From Bacteroidia bacterium (lineage in GTDB: Bacteria > Bacteroidota > Bacteroidia > J057), in NCBI GenBank assembly GCA_033391075.1, contig JAWPMV010000001.1, forward strand, positions 7,378,001 through 7,442,000: a stretch of 64,000 bases of DNA, written 5' to 3'. The position numbers and the translations under genes are program-made. The notes under the pieces were generated by a model. That model was not told the origin of the DNA. It searched no databases and saw only the letters and a program-made list of their open reading frames with translations. Shown here one piece after another: positions 59,261 through 64,000 of the stretch (the stretch's first letter is position 1; each line of letters starts with the position of its first letter).

Positions 59261-60826
59261 TCAGTTAACTTTAAAATAAAAATCCCCTTCGATAGAAGAA
59301 TTTTCCCAGGGGATTTGGGCACCATTGGATTTTATTCGAACCTGAGTTCTGACTTTTTTAAAGACGTCTTCAATTTTAAGGCCGGGAACAGTCAGGGCAT
59401 TGAGGAGTTCCTGGGTATATAGACCATTTGCTCCCATCCCATCAGCCGCGACAGAACCCGGAGCCGTTGCAAAAGCAATGAAGGTTCCGCTGGGAGCTGC
59501 TGTAATATTGAGCCCTTCGCCAGTACGACTTCTCAGCGCCCGGGTATAAGGATTGTTTCTGCAGGCATCCAGAATTACAATATTCATGCGATTGTCTGCA
59601 TCTTCCATTTCACCCATCACCCGATAAAGTTCGACGGATTCTAATTCGACATCCAGTTCTCGTTCTATTTTGGCACCTACTGGAATAAGGTAATTATTCC
59701 CGTTTACCTGCATCCCATGTCCGGCAAAATAAAAGAGACCAATGCCTCCGTTTTGGCTAATGGCTTTCCCAAAATCCCGTATTGCAACTTTCATGTCGCG
59801 TTGACTGATGTCGGTATGTAGCATCACATCAAAGCCCAGAGCTTTGAGGGTTTGAGCCATAGATTCCGCATCATTAACCGGATTTCTTAAGGGACCATTA
59901 TTATATCCACCATTTCCGATGATCAAGGCAGTCCTTTTTTCATCTGCTTTCGCAATGTTACTGAAATTGGCTTGTATACTTTTGCTACTGGAGGCACTCC
60001 TTCCGGCTGCATTACTCACAAAGACCTGGAGTTGATTTTTACCTGGTTTTAAGGAAATTTCTCTTCTCAGGCTAAAGTTGCAGGCTTCACTTGGAACAAT
60101 CTTAAAACCTCGACTTCCCTGTTGCACCTCTCCATTAACATAAAATTCTACCTGCTCCACTTTGCTATCGCTCTGGATGCAAAGGGATACTTCCATTTTA
60201 GAATCATTAACCTGAACAGAAGCCTCAACAGGATTCATCCAATTGATGCTTGCTTTTTGGGGCCCCTGCTGCGCATCTATTGGATCAGCATTAGCGGGAG
60301 CGGCCTGGGTAAATTGACCGTTTTGCCACTGACCACTTCTCTTTTTTCCAGAAGATGCGATAAAGGTTCCAAAGCCATTTCGCTGATCGTTTACCCAATC
60401 TCCTACATAGCTTGATCCATCCTTCCAATAGTAAGTGCCGGTTCCCTGGCGTTTTCCATTCATAAATCCGCCAATGTATCGATCCCCACTTTTATATTCC
60501 TTACTTCCTGTTCCCGTCATGCGATTGTTTACAAAAGAACCTCTGTAAACATTGCCATTGGGCCAGGTGTAGGTTCCTCTTCCATGTTTGGAATCTTTCT
60601 GCCATTGACCATTGTAATATGCGCCACTGTCATATTGGAGTTTTCCTTTCCCATGCTTCATTCCCTCTCTCCACTCACCGCTATATTGAGAACCATCTCG
60701 ATAGACATAGGTTCCCTGACCGTTTTCACAGTTTCCACTTACACAGGCACTATTTTGGGCAGAAATAAAAGAAAATGAAAGAATGAGCAAGCAAAAGCTA
60801 AGGGACTTTCGCATAGATGTATGCAT
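59261..60826 (-). CDS. Secreted caspase-like (C14) protease with N-terminal MORN repeats
   Basis: A 521-residue protein. Signal peptide to about residue 24 (ILSFSFISAQ). Six MORN repeats of 23 residues fill about 35-172 (GQGTYVYRDGSQYSGEW, GKGKLQYDSGAYYNGQW, GRGTYTWPNGNVYRGSF, GTGTYYWKDGSSYVGDW). An Ig-like beta segment follows (about 195-290), then the C14 domain (about 298-521) with RTALIIGNGGYNNGPLRNPVNDA, catalytic His370 in FYFAGHGMQ and Cys422 in IVILDACRNNP, and the basic-specificity metacaspase look. The second ATG (60814) is an alternative start. Unusually for a caspase homologue it is exported. It is upstream of the C1-DUF4384 gene and likely acts together with it. Confidence 0.88.
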   Translation of the reverse strand: MHTSMRKSLSFCLLILSFSFISAQNSACVSGNCENGQGTYVYRDGSQYSGEWREGMKHGKGKLQYDSGAYYNGQWQKDSKHGRGTYTWPNGNVYRGSFVNNRMTGTGSKEYKSGDRYIGGFMNGKRQGTGTYYWKDGSSYVGDWVNDQRNGFGTFIASSGKKRSGQWQNGQFTQAAPANADPIDAQQGPQKASINWMNPVEASVQVNDSKMEVSLCIQSDSKVEQVEFYVNGEVQQGSRGFKIVPSEACNFSLRREISLKPGKNQLQVFVSNAAGRSASSSKSIQANFSNIAKADEKRTALIIGNGGYNNGPLRNPVNDAESMAQTLKALGFDVMLHTDISQRDMKVAIRDFGKAISQNGGIGLFYFAGHGMQVNGNNYLIPVGAKIERELDVELESVELYRVMGEMEDADNRMNIVILDACRNNPYTRALRSRTGEGLNITAAPSGTFIAFATAPGSVAADGMGANGLYTQELLNALTVPGLKIEDVFKKVRTQVRIKSNGAQIPWENSSIEGDFYFKVN

Positions 60827-60873
60827 TTGATATGAGCATGGAGCCGGATTTTTTTAAAAAATACCCTGTTTGC

Positions 60874-60888
60874 GAGCTATGATAGCTC
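60874..60888. promoter_or_regulatory. 15-bp palindrome GAGCTA-TGA-TAGCTC
   Basis: A perfect dyad 48 bp upstream of the caspase gene start, in the gap before the DUF819 gene. Possible operator or small hairpin; no factor known. Confidence 0.25.
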
Positions 60889-61020
60889 AACCTTTTCCCT
60901 GTCCGACCCCTAAATATAAGAACTGAATAAACAGATTATCACGTATTCAAAAATATTCGAATTTCGTCATAGTCGCAAATCCTTAAGAAAGCACTTATGG
61001 CCATTCACGAAGGAATCTAA

Positions 61021-62133
61021 TCAACTCAGGAGATTGAAAATCAGGATGCCTACAAAATTCCCGATTGCGAGATTGATAACTCCGAGGGTCATTCCTGAAA
61101 GAACAATCTCTCGATTCTTCATGGCCGTGGCAATAGGTCCGATAAAAGGAGGACCAAAAATTCCGGCAGAATGGGTAATCAAAACGGTGTCGGCATCTAT
61201 CTTGAAAAGCCAGGCAAAAAAGCTATGAAAGCAAACCGTTCCAAAGGCAATGGTCCCCATAAAGGCAAGGGTTACCGGCACGGCCTGTAGTACCTGAACA
61301 AGGTCTACCCTTGAGCCAACAGCGACACAAAAAATCAGGAAAATGTATTCACCGGTATGATAACTCATAGGGAGCTTCTGTATACGGGGGAAAGTGGAAG
61401 CGGCAATTCCCAAAACAGCCAAAGCGATAACCACAAAAGTCTCCTCCAGTTTGCCGAAGAACAGGAAACTCATCCCGATGCTTAGGCCCACAACCAGAAT
61501 GGCCCATCCGAGAGAAGTCAGAATACTTGGGAGGGACCAGGATTTTTTTTCTGCTGTTTCTATTTCGGCCTCTTCTGTTAAGTCTTCATTTTTTTGGGGG
61601 AAAGCCGGGAGAAATTTGAGTAAAAGTTTTTGTGCGGCCGTTAATACAAAAATGAGGTAAAGTCCACTAAAACTCAGGTCGCTCAAATTCATCGTATCAA
61701 AGAGTTGTGAGGGAGCCTTGATCGCAAATTGAACGGCCGACATATTGGCGGTGCCTCCGGTATAAACGCTGGATGCCATTGCAGCCATAGCTTTGGGGAG
61801 CTCGAAGAAGTCCTGCCAGATAAAAGAAGCTGCAACTGCCATGATGGCCACACAGATTACCCAAATGATAAAAGATAAAAGGGTTTTGCCTGCCAACCTT
61901 GCCCAATCCTTGAGTTCGCTGGGAAAGAGCAGCAAAGGAATCGCGAGGGCCACAGCAGCTGTTTGCGTTAGCTCACTCATGTGGAGATCGAGAGGAAGTA
62001 TGTTGCCGAAAAAAATACCCAGGGCATAGCACCAGAAAGCCGGACTTAGCCAGGAAATCAATCTTATCCTTGATTCCGCTCGAATCAAGATCCCAGGTAA
62101 CAATACAAAAATCAGAAGGGAGAGAACTGACAT
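61021..62133 (-). CDS. DUF819-family membrane protein (YjcL-like)
   Basis: A 370-residue integral membrane protein with about ten hydrophobic helices in two similar halves, e.g. LSLLIFVLLPGILIRAES, FFGNILPLDL, MAAMASSVYTGGTANMSAVQFAI and VLITHSAGIFGPPFIGPIATAMKNREIVLSGM. The glycine-rich TGGTANMSAV and GPPFIGPIA loops are the DUF819 marks and look like paired transport-site motifs. A carrier role is plausible but unproven. Its ATG directly follows the stop of the M1 aminopeptidase gene with no gap, so the two are co-transcribed and may be translationally coupled, perhaps for uptake of peptidase products. Confidence 0.88.
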   Translation of the reverse strand: MSVLSLLIFVLLPGILIRAESRIRLISWLSPAFWCYALGIFFGNILPLDLHMSELTQTAAVALAIPLLLFPSELKDWARLAGKTLLSFIIWVICVAIMAVAASFIWQDFFELPKAMAAMASSVYTGGTANMSAVQFAIKAPSQLFDTMNLSDLSFSGLYLIFVLTAAQKLLLKFLPAFPQKNEDLTEEAEIETAEKKSWSLPSILTSLGWAILVVGLSIGMSFLFFGKLEETFVVIALAVLGIAASTFPRIQKLPMSYHTGEYIFLIFCVAVGSRVDLVQVLQAVPVTLAFMGTIAFGTVCFHSFFAWLFKIDADTVLITHSAGIFGPPFIGPIATAMKNREIVLSGMTLGVINLAIGNFVGILIFNLLS

Positions 62134-63738
62134 TTACTTTTTACTAAATGAAGCGAGTACACGGCTATCCGGATCAATTTCTACTGAGTCAGGAGCCTTT
62201 TTCATCGGAATTCGAAAGCTGTGCATTTTCTCAGTTAGCGGAAAAGAGTGCCTGCTAGCCTTATCTCCCGTTTTTACTTCAAATTCTATATCCAGATTGA
62301 AAACATCTCCTGTTTGCTCTTGCGTGCAGCTAAGGAGCAATTCTTTCTTGGCATCATCATAGGACCATGTCCAACTGAGTGCTGGATTGTAAGCTCTGTA
62401 TAGCCATTGCTTGAAAAAATTGTCTAAATCTTGTCCACTAATCTTTTCCGCGATCTCCTGAAAATCAGAACTACTGGCATTGCTACCGGCATAGGTTTTA
62501 TAATAGGATCGGATGATTCTCCAGAAAATCGCATCTCCAACTTCCTCCCTTAGCATATGAAGTACCCAGCCTCCTTTTTGATATGAATTGGCATTGAGGA
62601 GAGCCATAAGATTGTCGGCTTGCTTAGGGACAACTCCACTGGGAGGAGCCTGGCTAAGTACCGTCTCTCTATTTTCATTCATGCTCTTTTGTAAGGCCTC
62701 AAATCCATATTTATTTTCCAGGAATAATGCCGTGAAATAGGTGGCAAATCCCTCACTAAGCCAGATATGTTGCCAATCTGACTCAGAAGCTGAGTTTCCA
62801 AACCACTGATGAGCTACTTCATGGGCGATCAATCCTTCCGAACTTCTTTTTCCATCCACAGAAGCCTCCATGTAAAAGATATTACTGGCATTTTCCATGC
62901 CTCCAAATCTGGTTTTCGATTGGACGTTGGCCAGTTTTTCGAAAGGGTAGGGGCCTACGTTTTCGATCATGAAATCCAGGACTTCTTCTGCCAGGGCATA
63001 ATCAAAAAAACCTGCTTCGCGATCTTGTGGGTATACCCAGGAAGAGAGGGGAATTCCTTCTTGAGTTGAAAGATACTGCACCGCAAATTCGGCTATCCCG
63101 ATCACCATGACTTTGGTGGCAATCTGAGCCTCGCTTTCCCAATGGTAGAACCTTCTGTTTTTATCCAGATCACTTTCTTCCTTTAATCGACCTGTACCTA
63201 CGACCTGATATTTTTCCGGAACGATCACTTTGAATGCAACCGTAGCCTTGTCTGAAGGATGATCCACTACGGGAAGCCAATTGCGAGCCCTGTTTGGCCA
63301 ATTATCTCCGAAAAACGTACGATCCCCATGCTTGTTTTTGCTAATGATCATGCCATCGGCAGGGACGCCTTCGTACTCGATCTCTATAGGATTTGCTGAA
63401 TCGAAATTTTCTGGCAGATCTACCTTAATGACATCATTTTCATAGGTATAGGTCAGGGGACTGGATAAATAAGTTACAGCCTTTAGCTGCATGCCAGTTG
63501 TACCATTGGTTTTCTTTATGAGGTCCAGTTTCAGCGTGCCAATTGTGGGTTCTCGTTCCAAAAATATTTGGGCCTTTCCAAAGAGAGCATCTGCTTCGTC
63601 AAAAAACTCCAGTGAGAAACTGTAGTGCTGGATATCGATGCCAGGATCAGGCAACCATTTAGTTTGTGCTTTTGCTGAATTGAGCAGGCAAAAACTAAGA
63701 ATAATGAGAGAAATAAGCCGAAAAGAAGTCCAATTCAT
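62134..63738 (-). CDS. Secreted M1-family zinc aminopeptidase
   Basis: About 534 residues from the ATG at 63738, chosen because it starts a signal peptide (LISLIILSFCLLNSAKAQ); an upstream in-frame start at 63816 would bury it. M1 core: exopeptidase motif GGMENAS, zinc site HEVAHQWFG (H306, H310) and LSEGFATYF with the third ligand Glu, then the Tyr-containing SYQKGGWVLHMLREEVGD. It lacks the long C-terminal helical superdomain, like the shorter LTA4-hydrolase-like bacterial forms. It would trim N-terminal residues from peptides in the periplasm or outside. Coupled to the DUF819 gene. Confidence 0.92.
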   Translation of the reverse strand: MNWTSFRLISLIILSFCLLNSAKAQTKWLPDPGIDIQHYSFSLEFFDEADALFGKAQIFLEREPTIGTLKLDLIKKTNGTTGMQLKAVTYLSSPLTYTYENDVIKVDLPENFDSANPIEIEYEGVPADGMIISKNKHGDRTFFGDNWPNRARNWLPVVDHPSDKATVAFKVIVPEKYQVVGTGRLKEESDLDKNRRFYHWESEAQIATKVMVIGIAEFAVQYLSTQEGIPLSSWVYPQDREAGFFDYALAEEVLDFMIENVGPYPFEKLANVQSKTRFGGMENASNIFYMEASVDGKRSSEGLIAHEVAHQWFGNSASESDWQHIWLSEGFATYFTALFLENKYGFEALQKSMNENRETVLSQAPPSGVVPKQADNLMALLNANSYQKGGWVLHMLREEVGDAIFWRIIRSYYKTYAGSNASSSDFQEIAEKISGQDLDNFFKQWLYRAYNPALSWTWSYDDAKKELLLSCTQEQTGDVFNLDIEFEVKTGDKASRHSFPLTEKMHSFRIPMKKAPDSVEIDPDSRVLASFSKK

Positions 63739-64000
63739 AAAGAGGAAATTAGCTAAAATTCGAAAAATTCTGGGATTGCGATACACCAAACCTAAAGATA
63801 TTTGTGGGAAACCCAACCTTTTTTGTTAATTAGAGTTTAAAGGAATAGACAAGAGTTCGTGTTTTCCCCCATAAAAGACAAATCGAACTCTGCGATCATT
63901 GACAAGCACTGTACTTGAGACACAATATCTACCCACACCAGAACATGCGTCTGTTCTTTATTGGTTACTAAGAGCCTGCAAAACTATCAACGAAATTTAA

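Overview
The window looks like a chromosomal segment from a Bacteroidota bacterium, probably of the Saprospiria/Cytophagia type (the order is a guess). The evidence is as follows. Four large secreted proteins end in type IX secretion (T9SS) sorting domains: three of the YPNP...GLY..Q type and one of the gliding-associated type with NAFTPNGDGVND. SprB-like and PKD repeats are abundant. Several genes have a TAnnTTTG box, the Bacteroidota -7 promoter element, and Shine-Dalgarno signals are weak. No rRNA, CRISPR array, phage or insertion sequence is visible. Only one tRNA (Leu, CAG) is present.

Layout. 0.1-6.6 kb: single metabolic and envelope genes (Tat-type PLP enzyme, GNAT, peptidoglycan amidase, secreted amidohydrolase, a two-domain secreted protein, a DUF547 lipoprotein). 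6.7-10.2 kb: two tandem paralogous SprB-repeat exoproteins. 10.3-12.5 kb: a histidine kinase/OmpR-type regulator pair, divergent from a 1153-residue exoprotein (12.6-16.1 kb) built of nine repeats of two alternating types. The shared intergenic region carries copies of TATCACA. 16.5-18.5 kb: a secreted YD-like protein and an RDD membrane protein. 18.6-24.0 kb: a SpoIIM / DUF4129 / DUF4350 / MoxR / DUF58 operon. 24-33.3 kb: aldo/keto reductase, a PadR regulator with a perfect operator and a linked membrane protein, a very large ThuA/sugar dehydrogenase/PKD/cytochrome c fusion, and a surE-lpxB-oxidoreductase operon. 33.3-38.3 kb: a ModF-like ABC protein, RarA and a hybrid histidine kinase, all on the minus strand. 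38.4-42.5 kb: gcvT, a GH92-like lipoprotein that lacks most of its catalytic barrel, a GNAT and a coiled-coil protein.

43.1-56.4 kb holds a single 4445-residue gene with 47 PKD units. From about unit 17 on, the units are arranged as ten repeats of a three-PKD block. 56.8-63.8 kb: a small membrane protein, tRNA-Leu, a papain-like protease with DUF4384 next to a MORN-caspase protein, a DUF819 permease-like protein and an M1 aminopeptidase.

Much of the window serves the cell surface: large T9SS adhesins, secreted proteases and lipoproteins, with signalling systems nearby. The features most worth follow-up are the two higher-order repeat architectures, the TATCACA region that may couple a two-component system to a repeat exoprotein, the caspase/papain pair, the gutted GH92 protein, and the AAGTTCAAG palindromes found after both giant repeat genes. 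All functions are read from sequence motifs without database searches.
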